Source: Actinomycetota bacterium (lineage in GTDB: Bacteria > Actinomycetota > Geothermincolia > Geothermincolales > RBG-13-55-18). Taken from it: 64,000 nucleotides of DNA. A program made the position numbers and the translations under genes. The stretch spans positions 124,001 through 188,000 of the forward strand of contig JACIXD010000004.1 in NCBI GenBank assembly GCA_014360645.1, in the 5' to 3' direction. Numbering within the stretch: the first letter of the stretch is position 1; every line of letters begins with the position of its first letter. Shown here piece by piece: positions 38,807 to 48,101 of the stretch. The notes below the pieces were generated by a model. It made no database searches and had not been told where the DNA came from. It worked only from the letters and a program-made list of their open reading frames with translations.

Positions 38807-39666
38807 CTTCCCGAGGGCCTTCCGGAACCGCCCTCGCGGGCGGGCTCCCGCTTTCCGCCCCTTTCCTTCTGTTTCTTCCTTTTCTTCTCTTCTTCCAGGA
38901 TAAGGTAATACATACGGTTGAAGGCGGCGGCCACAAAGGCCGTCCTCCCTCCTTCCAACAGGGACATGCTCACGAGCAGGAGGGCGAAGATGAGGCCGGG
39001 ACCAGGCACATAGTAGGCGGCGAAGGAGGCGCCCAGGAAAAGGGTGCGGACCACCAGCTCCGGGACGATGAACAGCACCACCGCGTCCCGGTACCTCTCC
39101 CGGACCAGGGCATAGCTGGCACGGAAGACCTCCTCTATCTTTTCTCCCCCCTCCAGGCAGATCATCTGGGGCACCAGGACGAGCAGCACCATCACCAGGT
39201 CGGCCGCCAGATAGCTGAGGTAGAAATGCACCAGGGTGAGCGCGAAAAGGCTGCCCGCTCCCACGCCGCCGCTGAGGAGGAAGCTCAAGGCCAGGCTCAC
39301 CAGCATCTGGGCGGCCATGAAGGCGAAGACCGCCACCACCCCCATGACCAGTCCCGGCAGCAGGGCGGGCCGCGCGCGGGACCGCATGCGCGCGTAGGCT
39401 TCGCCGTAGCCGGGTGCTCCGTCTCGGCGGTAGAGGAAAACCGCCATGCACCAGAAGAGGAACTGTGCGCAGAAACAGGCGCTGTATCCCGCGGTGAGGA
39501 GGAGGATGTACCAGCGCGCCGGCGCCCCGGGCACCAGGAAATAGAAGAGGAAGACCAGCGGCACCGCGGATGCGGATAGCAGCAGCCACATGAGCGGGCG
39601 CGCCCACACGTCCCTCGCGGCTCCCGCGAGGATGTCCCGCACGGGGCTCTTCGCGCTGCCCGACAA
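38719..39666 (-). CDS. Polytopic membrane protein with basic C-terminal tail
   Basis: A 315-residue protein with about six hydrophobic segments in the first 260 residues, then a highly basic, Gly/Arg/Lys-rich tail (EEEKKRKKQKERGGKREP and beyond). The last ~30 residues lie in the 179-bp repeat. I recognise no family; the helical part recalls glycerophosphoryl-type or DUF-class six-helix membrane proteins. The start is TTG 39666 behind AGAGGAGGGG; a GTG 27 codons earlier is less supported. Confidence 0.65.
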   Translation of the reverse strand: MSGSAKSPVRDILAGAARDVWARPLMWLLLSASAVPLVFLFYFLVPGAPARWYILLLTAGYSACFCAQFLFWCMAVFLYRRDGAPGYGEAYARMRSRARPALLPGLVMGVVAVFAFMAAQMLVSLALSFLLSGGVGAGSLFALTLVHFYLSYLAADLVMVLLVLVPQMICLEGGEKIEEVFRASYALVRERYRDAVVLFIVPELVVRTLFLGASFAAYYVPGPGLIFALLLVSMSLLEGGRTAFVAAAFNRMYYLILEEEKKRKKQKERGGKREPAREGGSGRPSGRREAKGTPGGGRAGAARPGRPQGGREKKR

Positions 39667-40159
39667 CGCCCCCTCCTCTCTCTTTCCCTCTCGCGTCAAC
39701 CGTCCCGCCCCGCATGCGGCGGGGCACGCGTCGGCGCCTCCCTCCACGCGCAGGGAAACGCTACCTAAAGATAAGCAGCGCCGCTCGCAGCGTCAACCGA
39801 GAACGCCCTCCTCCGACGAACGCTCCCCCTCCTCATCCGGTTCCCCCTTCTACAGCCGTGCTTCCAGGGGCGGCTGTAAGGGCGGCCCCGCGTTCCCGCC
39901 GCCTCTCCCCGCCGGGGATCCCGGGAAGACGAGGCGGGCCGCGGCCGGGGCCGGCAAGGAAGGCCCGGCGCACCCCTCTGCCCGCCGCGTGAAGTGCCGC
40001 GCGCGCGGGGAGGTGGCGGGCGGTTTATAATACACCTGTCCGCGCCGTGCGTCCCGCGGCCGCGCGGCGGCGGGCGGGGAGGCTGGAGCCGCTCCGCGGA
40101 AACCGTGGCGGAAAACCGCTGCGCGGGGCCGCGGAAACAAGCGAGGAGGTGGCTGTATC
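39667..40159. other. Divergent spacer with a -10 element
   Basis: This is a GC-rich spacer. TATAAT at 40026-40031, about 130 bp before the plus-strand gene, is the only promoter-like element; no -35 is visible. No gene is seen. Confidence 0.45.
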
Positions 40160-40534
40160 GTGAACGGGCCCGAGGGAGAGAAGCAGGCTCAGAAGGTGGG
40201 GGCGCTGCTGGGCGCCGTAGCGGCGCTGGTCATCCTGCGCCGCCTGAGGAAGCGCCGCAAGGCGAAGAAGCTGCTCAAGCAGCGGGCGAAGGCCAGGGCG
40301 AGGCTCGCGGAGCAACGCAGGAAGGAGCAGGAGGCGGCCCGCAAGGGCAAGGGCCGAAAGGGGCGCGAGAAGGGCGGCAAGGAGAGGTCGATGGTACAGC
40401 AGCTGGTGCGCTTCGCGGTGTTCCAGTTCCTGAAGAAGCTCATCATGCAGCAGATCAAGCAGATGGAGGTCGACCTGGGAAAAGGCAGGCTGGGAAAGCG
40501 CATCGTGGAGGCCACCGAGGGCTCCACGTCCTGA
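40160..40534 (+). CDS. Small, strongly basic protein with one N-terminal helix
   Basis: A 124-residue protein. A short hydrophobic stretch (VGALLGAVAALVIL, about 13-26) is followed by a Lys/Arg-rich region to about residue 76 (RKRRKAKKLLKQRAKARAR), then an amphipathic C-terminal part. It may anchor in the membrane and bind nucleic acid or an acidic partner; no family is recognised. The GTG start follows GAGGAGGT. Confidence 0.65.
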   Translation: MNGPEGEKQAQKVGALLGAVAALVILRRLRKRRKAKKLLKQRAKARARLAEQRRKEQEAARKGKGRKGREKGGKERSMVQQLVRFAVFQFLKKLIMQQIKQMEVDLGKGRLGKRIVEATEGSTS

Positions 40535-40747
40535 GCACGGGCCTGCCCTCCGCACCGGCTTGAGAAACGTCGGGTAGCCCGACCGAGGAGGGAACGGCGG
40601 CGGCAACGCAGTGGGGCCGCGGGGCCGTCACCGAGGTCAACACGCGGAATAGAGGAGCTGCTTCCGTGGAGGAAGGCAGGGTGCCGGAACGGGCTTCGCG
40701 CTGACCACGCATGCTCCGTTGCGCCCGCGGGAGCGGGCAGGGCGCCC

Positions 40748-40945
40748 TCAGGCCTGGAATCCCGTGGGCGGCTTTGACTTCTCCGCCGTCTCCAGGATGA
40801 GGCGGTAGGCGCGCTCGTAGAGCTGGAAATAGGCGTCCGCCTCACGATACCTCGAGCGCTCTTCCTCGCCCGCGAACTCCAGGTACCTGCTCACCAGGTC
40901 CAGCGCCACCTCCGCCTGGGTCTTGGAGAGAAAACCGTCGGGCAT
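40748..40945 (-). CDS. Small soluble helical protein
   Basis: A 65-residue, mostly alpha-helical, charged protein (DLVSRYLEFAGEEERSRYREA). The start ATG is preceded by GAGGAGGAGAAGAGC, an excellent ribosome-binding site, which is the main reason for calling it a gene. There is no known domain. Confidence 0.55.
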   Translation of the reverse strand: MPDGFLSKTQAEVALDLVSRYLEFAGEEERSRYREADAYFQLYERAYRLILETAEKSKPPTGFQA

Positions 40946-41037
40946 GCTCTTCTCCTCCTCGAGCCGGGACTCGCGGCCGACCCTCTCGGGCGCCCCGCCG
41001 CGGTCTCGGCAAGTATCAACGCCTCCTCGGGCTGGAT

Positions 41038-41043
41038 TATAAT
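41038..41043 (+). promoter_or_regulatory. -10 element upstream of the 134-residue membrane protein
   Basis: A perfect TATAAT lies 47 bp before the ATG at 41090. No -35 is visible at 16-18 bp. Confidence 0.45.
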
Positions 41044-41089
41044 CGTTTCATCGCCTGCGTGAAACGCGTGCGGGACGGAGGAGCTGGAA

Positions 41090-41494
41090 ATGGAGGTCTC
41101 CCTGGCGGCGGTGGCGTTCTTCTTTCTCCTGGGCGTGCTCGTGCTCCTCTATGCCCTCAACTTCCGGAGACGAGCCCTGGTCATGGGGGAAGAACACCTC
41201 CGCGCCGCCCTCTCCCGCACCGTCTCGAGCGGTGAGGAGGCCACCGGGAAGGAGCTCCTGGAAGGAGCGCGGGAGCTGGACAGGAGGCTGCGGCGAGCCT
41301 ACATCGCCGTCTTCTCCCTGCTCTTCGTGGACATGGCGTCCTGCGCCGTCCTCACCTTCACTTCCACCCTGCCCGCCCTCTCCCTCGCCCTCTCCGGCTC
41401 ATGCGTGTTCCTGGTCGCCCTGGCCGTCTCCATCAGCCTGCTGCGGGACATCCCCCGCGCCGCGGTGGCCGGTCTGGAGCGGGAGGGAGCTTGA
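41090..41494 (+). CDS. Three-helix membrane protein
   Basis: A 134-residue protein with hydrophobic segments at about 5-24, 71-92 and 97-117 and a charged central loop (about 26-68). No family is recognised. The ATG follows GGAGGAGCTGGAA. It is 95 bp upstream of the desaturase fusion gene on the same strand and may be cotranscribed with it. Confidence 0.65.
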   Translation: MEVSLAAVAFFFLLGVLVLLYALNFRRRALVMGEEHLRAALSRTVSSGEEATGKELLEGARELDRRLRRAYIAVFSLLFVDMASCAVLTFTSTLPALSLALSGSCVFLVALAVSISLLRDIPRAAVAGLEREGA

Positions 41495-41589
41495 CGGCAA
41501 AGGGATGCGGCCCGGCCATGGGGTATATTTATCATGGCCGGACATGGACCGGAACCGGCGAGAACACGTCCCTCAAGGAGGTTTGAGGT

Positions 41590-43851
41590 ATGCGTAGGAA
41601 GGGCTTGTTGCGTTTCTTGCTCGCGTGTACGGCATGGCTTGCCCTTCCCGTGCTGGCCTATTTCGAGCTCGTGAGGTGGGGAGCCCTGGCCGGGCTCGCG
41701 GTTTTCCTGCTCTTCTTCCTGCTCATGCCCGCAGGGAGGAGGTGGGGGATCCTGCAGGCCTTCTCCCTCCTCTTCTTCCTGGTGGCCGCGGCGGCCTCGC
41801 TGGTGCTAGGGAAGGACATCTCCACGCGTATCCCCAACCTCCTGGCCGGCGGCTTCGCCTGCCTCACCATCATGGCGGGATACGGCGCCCTGGAGGGCGT
41901 CCTCTTCCCCGCCCATTACCTCTACCTGGATTACCCGGACAGCATGCGTGAGAGCCCCATCCTGCGCCGCGCCTTCTGGGTCCTGACCCTGGTCTGGGAC
42001 GGACTTTTCCTCCTCGGCCTGGCGGCGAACATCACCGCCATGCTGGCCCTGCGCGGCGATACCTCCATATCCGTCGCCTGCATCGCCTCGGGAGGCATAT
42101 TCGCGGCGGGCATAGCGGCGACCCCGGTCCTCGCCGTCATCCTCCCCCGGCGCATGGAAGCGGGCCTGGTGGAAAAGAGCCCTCTGGCGGTCAGGTGGAC
42201 GCCGACGGTCCTGGAGCCCGGGCGCGCCCTGCGCGGGAACGAGTACGACGCGGCGGTGGTAGGCGCGGGCATAGGCGGGCTGGCCTGCGCCTCCCTGCTC
42301 TCCCACAGCGGCATGAGGGTGCTGGTGGCGGAGAGGTCCCGCCTGGTGGGGGGATACTGCCAGACCTACAACTGGGAGGGATTTCCACTCAACTCCGGGC
42401 CCACCATGCTCACGGGAGGAGCCGAGGGCGGGATGTTCCGCGGCCTGCTCGCGCGCCTTGGGCTGGAGGAAGAGATACCGCTGCGCAGGCTGGAGTGGGG
42501 GTTAGCGGACGGCAGGATCGCCCTGCGCCTGGGGGCGGGGGGCGACGAAGACCTGGACAAGCTGGGAAAGAAGTTCCCCTCCTGCCGCGACGGGCTGCTG
42601 CGGCTGTTCAACGACCTGCGGCGCTTCCGGGGGGAGTTCAGGGACCGCCCCGACCCCCTCACCTCCCCTCTTCCCTCCAGCCTGGAGGAGTACCATGAAC
42701 AGTTCGTGCGCCATCCCGTCTCCGCCTTATGGCAGAACCTGAGCTTCCAGGACATGCTGGACGAATACCTTCCGGGGGAACACCTGGCGTCCCTGCTGGG
42801 GAAGACGGCCTCTCTTCTGGGGGGAGAGGCGGAACGCTTCCCGGCCTACGAGGGCGCCCGGCTGCTCTGCGCGCTGTTCATCGACGGCATATATTATCCG
42901 CGCCGCCATTTTTCCCATCTCAGCCAGAGGCTCGCCGCGGTAGTGCGCGACGCGGGGGGCGAGGTGCTCACCTCCTGCGGCGCGGAGGAGGTGCTGGTAA
43001 AGGGAGAGGGCGCGCATGCCGTGCCCATAGGGCTGCGGCTCGCCGACGGCACCCAGGTGAGATCGGGCGTGGTGGTGCTGGACACCGACCCGCGGCGGGC
43101 GGTGAGCGGCCTGCTCCAGCCTCGCCACCTCGGAACGGAGCTGCTCAAGGAGATGCAGAAGCTGCGCCCTTCCGACTCCGCCTTCGTCCTCCACCTCGTC
43201 TTCCAGGAGGACCTGCGCATCCCGGAGAGGGTCTTCTACTTCCCTCCCAGGCCGCGCCGCGTGCGCACCGGCGACACCTACATGAGCATCGATTCCATCA
43301 TCCTCTCCAAGGAGCCGTGCACGGTGAGGTCGAATCCCGGTTATGTCCTCATGGCGCGGATAAACGTCCCCGGCCACTGCTACCACGCCTTCGACGACGA
43401 GGCAAAGGGAGGTGAGCTGGGTTCGGAGCTCACCGCGGTGATCAAGGAGGAGATAGCGGCCATACTCCCGGCGGTGAAGAAGGCGGTGAGGGAGTTCGTG
43501 ACCACGCCCGCGCACTTCGGCCGCCTGACCTCCAACGGCCAGGGTTGCGCCTTCGGGTTCGCTCCCCTGGTCACCCAGTGGTATTACCGCCGCCCCGGGC
43601 CGCGCCTCCCCCTTGCCAACCTCTACCTGGTGGGCGCCTGGAGCCGCTTCGGGGGAGGCGTCGAGGGGGCTCTGTTGAGCGGGGTGATCGCGGCGCGCGA
43701 GCTGTGCGGGGAGAACCCTTACGGGGGAGCCCTGGGCACCGCCACGGCGTCGGGAGCGGCTGAGCCGGCGGAGGTCGAGGAGAGGCCCGTACCGGGGCGC
43801 TTCCCGCGCCGGCGCAAAAAAAGCTCGGGGGGAGAGCATGGCGGAGAATGA
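41590..43851 (+). CDS. Membrane-domain / carotenoid desaturase-isomerase fusion protein
   Basis: A 753-residue protein in two parts. Residues 1-175 form about six transmembrane helices with no recognised motif. From about residue 218 comes a phytoene desaturase/CrtISO-type flavoprotein: YDAAVVGAGIGGLACASLL binds FAD, VGGYCQTYNWEGF follows, and the C-terminal NLYLVGAWSRFGGGVEGALLSG is the second FAD motif. Such enzymes desaturate, isomerise or saturate polyprenoids. A basic tail ends the protein. The ATG follows AAGGAGG. It overlaps the next gene by 14 bp. The substrate is unknown, and fusion to a membrane domain is unusual. Confidence 0.82.
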   Translation: MRRKGLLRFLLACTAWLALPVLAYFELVRWGALAGLAVFLLFFLLMPAGRRWGILQAFSLLFFLVAAAASLVLGKDISTRIPNLLAGGFACLTIMAGYGALEGVLFPAHYLYLDYPDSMRESPILRRAFWVLTLVWDGLFLLGLAANITAMLALRGDTSISVACIASGGIFAAGIAATPVLAVILPRRMEAGLVEKSPLAVRWTPTVLEPGRALRGNEYDAAVVGAGIGGLACASLLSHSGMRVLVAERSRLVGGYCQTYNWEGFPLNSGPTMLTGGAEGGMFRGLLARLGLEEEIPLRRLEWGLADGRIALRLGAGGDEDLDKLGKKFPSCRDGLLRLFNDLRRFRGEFRDRPDPLTSPLPSSLEEYHEQFVRHPVSALWQNLSFQDMLDEYLPGEHLASLLGKTASLLGGEAERFPAYEGARLLCALFIDGIYYPRRHFSHLSQRLAAVVRDAGGEVLTSCGAEEVLVKGEGAHAVPIGLRLADGTQVRSGVVVLDTDPRRAVSGLLQPRHLGTELLKEMQKLRPSDSAFVLHLVFQEDLRIPERVFYFPPRPRRVRTGDTYMSIDSIILSKEPCTVRSNPGYVLMARINVPGHCYHAFDDEAKGGELGSELTAVIKEEIAAILPAVKKAVREFVTTPAHFGRLTSNGQGCAFGFAPLVTQWYYRRPGPRLPLANLYLVGAWSRFGGGVEGALLSGVIAARELCGENPYGGALGTATASGAAEPAEVEERPVPGRFPRRRKKSSGGEHGGE

Positions 43852-44650
43852 CCGGCGCTTCCTGGTGGCACAGGTCTCCGACCTGCACTGCGGAGACCCG
43901 CGCTTCGACCGCCGGCTCATGCTCGGCTGCATCGAGGCCGTAAACCGGGAGGCGCCCGACCTCCTGGTGGTGGCGGGCGACCTGACCGTCGAGGGTTACC
44001 GGGAGCAGTTCGAGGAGGCGAGGGAATACCTCGCCATGTTCGCCTGCCCGCGCAAGATAGTGATCGCCGGCAACCACGACTGCCGCAACGTGGGATACCT
44101 GCACTTCGAGGAGTTGTTCGGCCCCCGTATCACAAGCCTGGAGTTCGAGCACGGCGCCGCCTGCGGCGAACACCTGAGCGGGCTGGTGAAGGTGGTGGCG
44201 GTGGACTCCAACAAGGCGGACATAAACGACGGCGAGGTAGGCCGGCACAACTACCGCTTCATCGAGGAGAGCTTCTCCGTGCAGGCCTCCTTCAAGATCT
44301 TCGTGCTCCACCACCACCTGGTGCACATCCCGGGCACGGGGCGGGAGCGCAACATCGTCTGGGACTCGGGCGACGTGCTGCAGGTGCTGCGCGACCTGCG
44401 GGTGGACATCGTGCTCAGCGGGCACAAGCACGTCCCCTACGTGTGGCCGCTGGCGCGCATGTACCTCATCACCTCGGGCACCGCCTCCACCTGGAGGACG
44501 CGCGGGCACACGCCCCCCTCCTTCAACCTCATAGAGATCGACGCCGAGGAGATAACGGTGCACGAGGTCTCGCCCGCCGACGGCGCCCGGCGCACCGTCG
44601 CCTATCCCCGCTGGTGGTGCCACGAACGTTTCGCCGGCTATGTCCACTGA
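43838..44650 (+). CDS. Calcineurin-type metallophosphoesterase
   Basis: A 270-residue protein with the full metal-binding set of the family: DLH (15-17), GD (47-48), GNHD (78-81), the HHH stretch near 152 and GHKH near 195. It resembles the CpdA/class III cyclic-nucleotide phosphodiesterase branch, but the substrate is not certain. Its start lies 14 bp inside the desaturase fusion gene, so the two are translationally coupled. Confidence 0.85.
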   Translation: MAENDRRFLVAQVSDLHCGDPRFDRRLMLGCIEAVNREAPDLLVVAGDLTVEGYREQFEEAREYLAMFACPRKIVIAGNHDCRNVGYLHFEELFGPRITSLEFEHGAACGEHLSGLVKVVAVDSNKADINDGEVGRHNYRFIEESFSVQASFKIFVLHHHLVHIPGTGRERNIVWDSGDVLQVLRDLRVDIVLSGHKHVPYVWPLARMYLITSGTASTWRTRGHTPPSFNLIEIDAEEITVHEVSPADGARRTVAYPRWWCHERFAGYVH

Positions 44651-44722
44651 CGGGCCGCATCCCCGGTACCGCCGGGACGGCTGCGTCAAGGGCGGGCAAG
44701 GCCTCGGACGTCTCGCAGGCGT

Positions 44723-45103
44723 TCAGCCCGAACCGACCTCCTCCCCCAGGAGATCGCGGACCTTCTGCAGCAGGTCCCCGAAGACATAGGGTTTGGCGAT
44801 GTATCCGGCGGCCTGCAGCTCCCTGGCCTTTTCCAGATCCTCGGGACGGTTCTTGACCGTGGAGACGATGACGGGGATGCCGCCGGTGGCGGGGTCCTCC
44901 CTGAGCTCCTCCATGATCTCCCACCCGCTCTTCCCCGGCATGAGGATGTCCAGGACGACGAGGTCGGGCTTTCCCCGCCGGCAGAGCTCGACCGCCGCTG
45001 CGCTGTTCGAACAGCACAGCACCTCGTACTCCTCCTTCTCCAGCTTTCGCCGCAGCATCTCCACGATGGCCTCGTTGTCGTCTATGATCGCGATCCTCGC
45101 CAT
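44723..45103 (-). CDS. Stand-alone response-regulator receiver domain
   Basis: A 126-residue CheY-like protein. The acidic pocket D8-D9, phosphoacceptor D52 (VVLDILMPG), S84/T85 and K107 (AKPY) are intact, so it should accept a phosphoryl group. There is no output domain and no histidine kinase in the window. I use ATG 45103, where the domain begins; an in-frame start 11 codons earlier is possible. Confidence 0.88.
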   Translation of the reverse strand: MARIAIIDDNEAIVEMLRRKLEKEEYEVLCCSNSAAAVELCRRGKPDLVVLDILMPGKSGWEIMEELREDPATGGIPVIVSTVKNRPEDLEKARELQAAGYIAKPYVFGDLLQKVRDLLGEEVGSG

Positions 45104-45530
45104 CACCTCATCCCTCCGTCTCCCCTTCCGGGACACCCTTCAAGCCGGACACCCCGGCGGTCCCCGCCCCGCGCGCCATGCGCCGGTCCCTGCCGGCGGG
45201 GTCGGGATACCCGGCCCTCCGCACCCACCCCCATCGGTGCCGCCTGTGCTCGCCGCGGCGGAAACGCTCCGCCCGCGGACTACGATCTCTCCCGCCTTAT
45301 ATTCTTTTTTTCGGCTCCGGGTGGGAAAAGTTGACCGCCGAGAGCGTCCGCGAAGACCGGCCTCCCCCCTCCCCGCGCGATCGGCATCCCGCGCACGGAG
45401 GCTGGAGGGAGCGATGCAAGGCAGGGTGGGGCGGGTCCCGGGACCGCGGTTCCGGCGGCGCACGGAACAGCCGGGACGCCGCGGAAACGGCCGGGCTCTC
45501 CGGGGCCCGGAAAAGCGAGGGGGACGCCGG
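45104..45530. other. GC-rich spacer before the radical SAM gene
   Basis: No gene, RNA or strong terminator is seen. The divergent promoters of the receiver gene and the radical SAM gene must lie in or next to it. Confidence 0.4.
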
Positions 45531-45560
45531 TTGTTACGCGCCGCCCGGTAAGGGTATATA
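45531..45560 (+). promoter_or_regulatory. Candidate promoter of the radical SAM gene
   Basis: TTGTTA (45531-45536) and TATATA (45555-45560) are 18 bp apart in an AT-rich patch, about 66 bp before the TTG start. Confidence 0.5.
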
Positions 45561-45625
45561 GTTATAGGGAATCTTGTAAGGGATAGCATCAGATTTCATG
45601 CTTGCGCCGAAGAGAGGGGAATGAC

Positions 45626-47074
45626 TTGAAGATCGCTCTTATCGAGCCCAAGGCTCCGGGTGTCCACGTCTATGCCAAGTTCAAGCTGCCGCGCCTGGGG
45701 CTGCCCCTGCTGGGAGCCATGCTGGAACGTGAGCTGGGGATAAGACCTACCATCTATTTCCAGGAGCTGAGCGGCCTGGACTGGGACGAGCTGGCCGAGT
45801 GTGACCTGGTGGGCATCTCCACCATCACCCCCACCGCCCCCGAGGCCTTCTCCATCCTCGAGCGCATCAAGCAGCGCAGCAACACCCCGGTGGTCATGGG
45901 CGGTCCCCATGTGACCTTCCTCCCCCTGGAGGCCCTGGAGAGAGGCGCGGATTACGTCATCCGGGGCGAGGGGGAGTTCTCCTTCCTGGAGCTGGTCAAG
46001 GCCTTGGACGGGCGGGGGGTGGCGCTGGAGTCCATCCCGGGGCTCTCATACCGCATGGGCAGCCGCGTCTACCACAACCCGGAGGTGCCCCGCGTGGAGC
46101 ACCTCGACGACCTGCCATGGCCCGACCTCACGATGATCAAGAACCACGAGAAGATCCGCATCCTCCCCGTGATGACCAGCCGGGGATGCCCCTACAACTG
46201 CAAGTTCTGCTCCGTGACCAAGATGTTCGGCAGGCGATACCGCTTCCGGGACACCGCGGATGTCCTGGACGAGCTGGAGGCCTTGCACCGCGTCAACCCC
46301 CGGGCCAGCTTCTTTTTCTACGACGACAACTTCACCGCGCGGCCCTCCCGCACCAAGGACCTCTTACGGGGGATGATCGAGCGCGGCATCAAGGCGCGGT
46401 GGACCGCCCAGGCCCGCGTGGACGTGGTGAAGGACACCGAGATGCTCGAGCTCATGCGCGACAGCGGGTGCATGTTCCTCTACTTGGGGCTGGAGTCCAT
46501 CAACCCCAGAACCCTGGAAAGCTACCGCAAGGAACAGACGGTGCAGGACATCGCGGAAGCGGTGAAGATATTGCACTCCTACCGCATCAGGGTGCACGGC
46601 ATGTTCGTGCTGGGCTCCGACGAGGACGACCTGGACACCATAAGGGAGACGGTGCGCTTCGCACGCAGCCTCAAGATAGACACCGTGCAGTTCCTGGTGC
46701 TCACCCCCCTGCCGGGCACGGAGACCTATGAGGAGCTTTGGCGCCAGGGGCGCATCTTGGTCGAGGACTGGTCGAAGTACAGCGGCCACCACGTGGTCTT
46801 CAGTCCCTCGAAGATGACCCCCTACCAGCTGCAGAAAGAGGCTTCCATCCGCTCCATGCGGCGTTTCTATTCCCTCTGGCAGTGCTGGAAGCTCGGGCTG
46901 CGCTTCCGCTGGTGGGATTTCGTCATCTACGCCTACGCCCACCACTCCATAAGCCGCTGGCGCTCGCTGAACCGGGAGTTCCTGCGCGACCTCAAGCACA
47001 AGCACTTCCGCCTGCGGCCCCGCTCGCCCCTCCCCCCCGTGAGCGACCTTGGTCACGACACCGGGGGGACCTGA
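45626..47074 (+). CDS. B12-binding-domain radical SAM protein
   Basis: A 482-residue protein. The first ~150 residues have a cobalamin-binding-like Rossmann layout (VVMGGPHVTFLPLEAL, YVIRGEGEFSFLEL). The radical SAM motif CPYNCKFC places cluster ligands at C188, C192 and C195, followed by YDDNFTARPS and GLESINPRTLESY, typical of the MiaB/BchE-like class. Such proteins methylate or rearrange unreactive carbons, for example in lipid, hopanoid or tetrapyrrole synthesis. The TTG start follows GAGGGGAATGAC. No partner gene identifies the substrate. Confidence 0.85.
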   Translation: MKIALIEPKAPGVHVYAKFKLPRLGLPLLGAMLERELGIRPTIYFQELSGLDWDELAECDLVGISTITPTAPEAFSILERIKQRSNTPVVMGGPHVTFLPLEALERGADYVIRGEGEFSFLELVKALDGRGVALESIPGLSYRMGSRVYHNPEVPRVEHLDDLPWPDLTMIKNHEKIRILPVMTSRGCPYNCKFCSVTKMFGRRYRFRDTADVLDELEALHRVNPRASFFFYDDNFTARPSRTKDLLRGMIERGIKARWTAQARVDVVKDTEMLELMRDSGCMFLYLGLESINPRTLESYRKEQTVQDIAEAVKILHSYRIRVHGMFVLGSDEDDLDTIRETVRFARSLKIDTVQFLVLTPLPGTETYEELWRQGRILVEDWSKYSGHHVVFSPSKMTPYQLQKEASIRSMRRFYSLWQCWKLGLRFRWWDFVIYAYAHHSISRWRSLNREFLRDLKHKHFRLRPRSPLPPVSDLGHDTGGT

Positions 47075-47126
47075 GACCGGCTCACCGGCGGCAACGGGTC
47101 CGGGGGTCGTTATCGGGCCGGGGGAA

Positions 47127-47156
47127 GGAAGAACCTGGTTTATCTGGAATTCTTCC
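47127..47156 (+). other. Inverted repeat before the DUF72 gene
   Basis: GGAAGAA (47127-47133) pairs with TTCTTCC (47150-47156) around 16 nt; TATAGAAT follows immediately. It may be an operator beside a -10 element or part of a weak terminator for the radical SAM gene. Confidence 0.35.
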
Positions 47157-47260
47157 TATAGAATCGTTATGGATGCCATATACGCGGGCCGGGCGGATCA
47201 TGCGTGACGAGCCCGAGCCCGGAGAAACGGGGAAACGGAAGGCCTTGCTGAGGTGCTGAG

Positions 47261-47986
47261 TTGGAGCTCAAGGTAGGTTGCTGCGGATTCCCCCAGGCCC
47301 GCCAGATCTATTACGAGACCCTGCCCCTGGTGGAGCTCCAGAAGACCTTCTACCAGCTGCCGCGGGTCAAGACGGCCCAGAAATGGCGTCAAGAGTCCCC
47401 GCCCCATTTCGAGTTCACCCTCAAGGCTTGGCAGCTCATCACCCACCGGCCCTCCAGCCCCACCTACAAGCGCCTCACCCATCCCATACCCGAGGAGTCC
47501 CGTGATGCCTACGGCTCCTTCAAACCCACGCCGGAGAACTTCGCCGCCTGGCGCGAGACCCTGGAGGTGGCCACGGCTCTGGACGCGGAGATCGTCCTCT
47601 TCCAGACCCCTGCGACCTTCACCCCCGGTCCCAAGAACATCGCCCAGATGCGCGAGTTCCTGTCCACCATAGAGCGCGGCAGGCTGCAGCTGGCCTGGGA
47701 ACCCCGCGGCCAGTGGGATGCGGAGGAGGCGGGGAGGATCTGCCGCGAGCTGGACCTGTTGCACGTGGTCGACCCCTTCCGGGGTCGGGAGAAGGCCGGG
47801 CAGATCATCTACTGGCGCCTGCACGGCATCGGCAGCTACCGGCACCGTTACACCGACCAGGAGCTGGGGAAACTTGTGACCATGCTGCGCAGGAGCAAGA
47901 AGAAACGCGCCTACGTGCTCTTCAACAACATCAACATGTGGGAGGACGCCCAGCGCCTGCTGGAGCTGTGGAGACGACGCTCCTGA
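47261..47986 (+). CDS. DUF72 family TIM-barrel protein
   Basis: A 241-residue protein of the DUF72 (YecE-like) family: VGCCGFPQARQIYY at the N-terminus, then FEFTLKAWQLITH, QLAWEPRGQWD and YWRLHG. The family is widespread and its biochemical role is not settled. The start is TTG 47261 after GAGGTGCTGAG. It may be cotranscribed with no other gene; it converges on the HEPN-like gene. Confidence 0.85.
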   Translation: MELKVGCCGFPQARQIYYETLPLVELQKTFYQLPRVKTAQKWRQESPPHFEFTLKAWQLITHRPSSPTYKRLTHPIPEESRDAYGSFKPTPENFAAWRETLEVATALDAEIVLFQTPATFTPGPKNIAQMREFLSTIERGRLQLAWEPRGQWDAEEAGRICRELDLLHVVDPFRGREKAGQIIYWRLHGIGSYRHRYTDQELGKLVTMLRRSKKKRAYVLFNNINMWEDAQRLLELWRRRS

Positions 47987-47994
47987 GGAAACCC

Positions 47995-48101
47995 CCTTCA
48001 GTCCTTTTCCGCCGGACGCACCCTCGCCCCGTTCGTAGTCCGCGGCATATGTCAAGTCTTAGAACCTTCAGTCCTCCTCCGCCGGACGCACCCTCGCCCC
48101 G
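47995..48101 (-). repeat. Duplicated 3' end of the HEPN-like gene
   Basis: A 37-bp segment at 48065-48101, which includes the stop codon and last codons of the HEPN-like gene, recurs at 47995-48031 (offset 70 bp, two mismatches). The spacer between copies (48032-48064) is unrelated. Confidence 0.9.
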
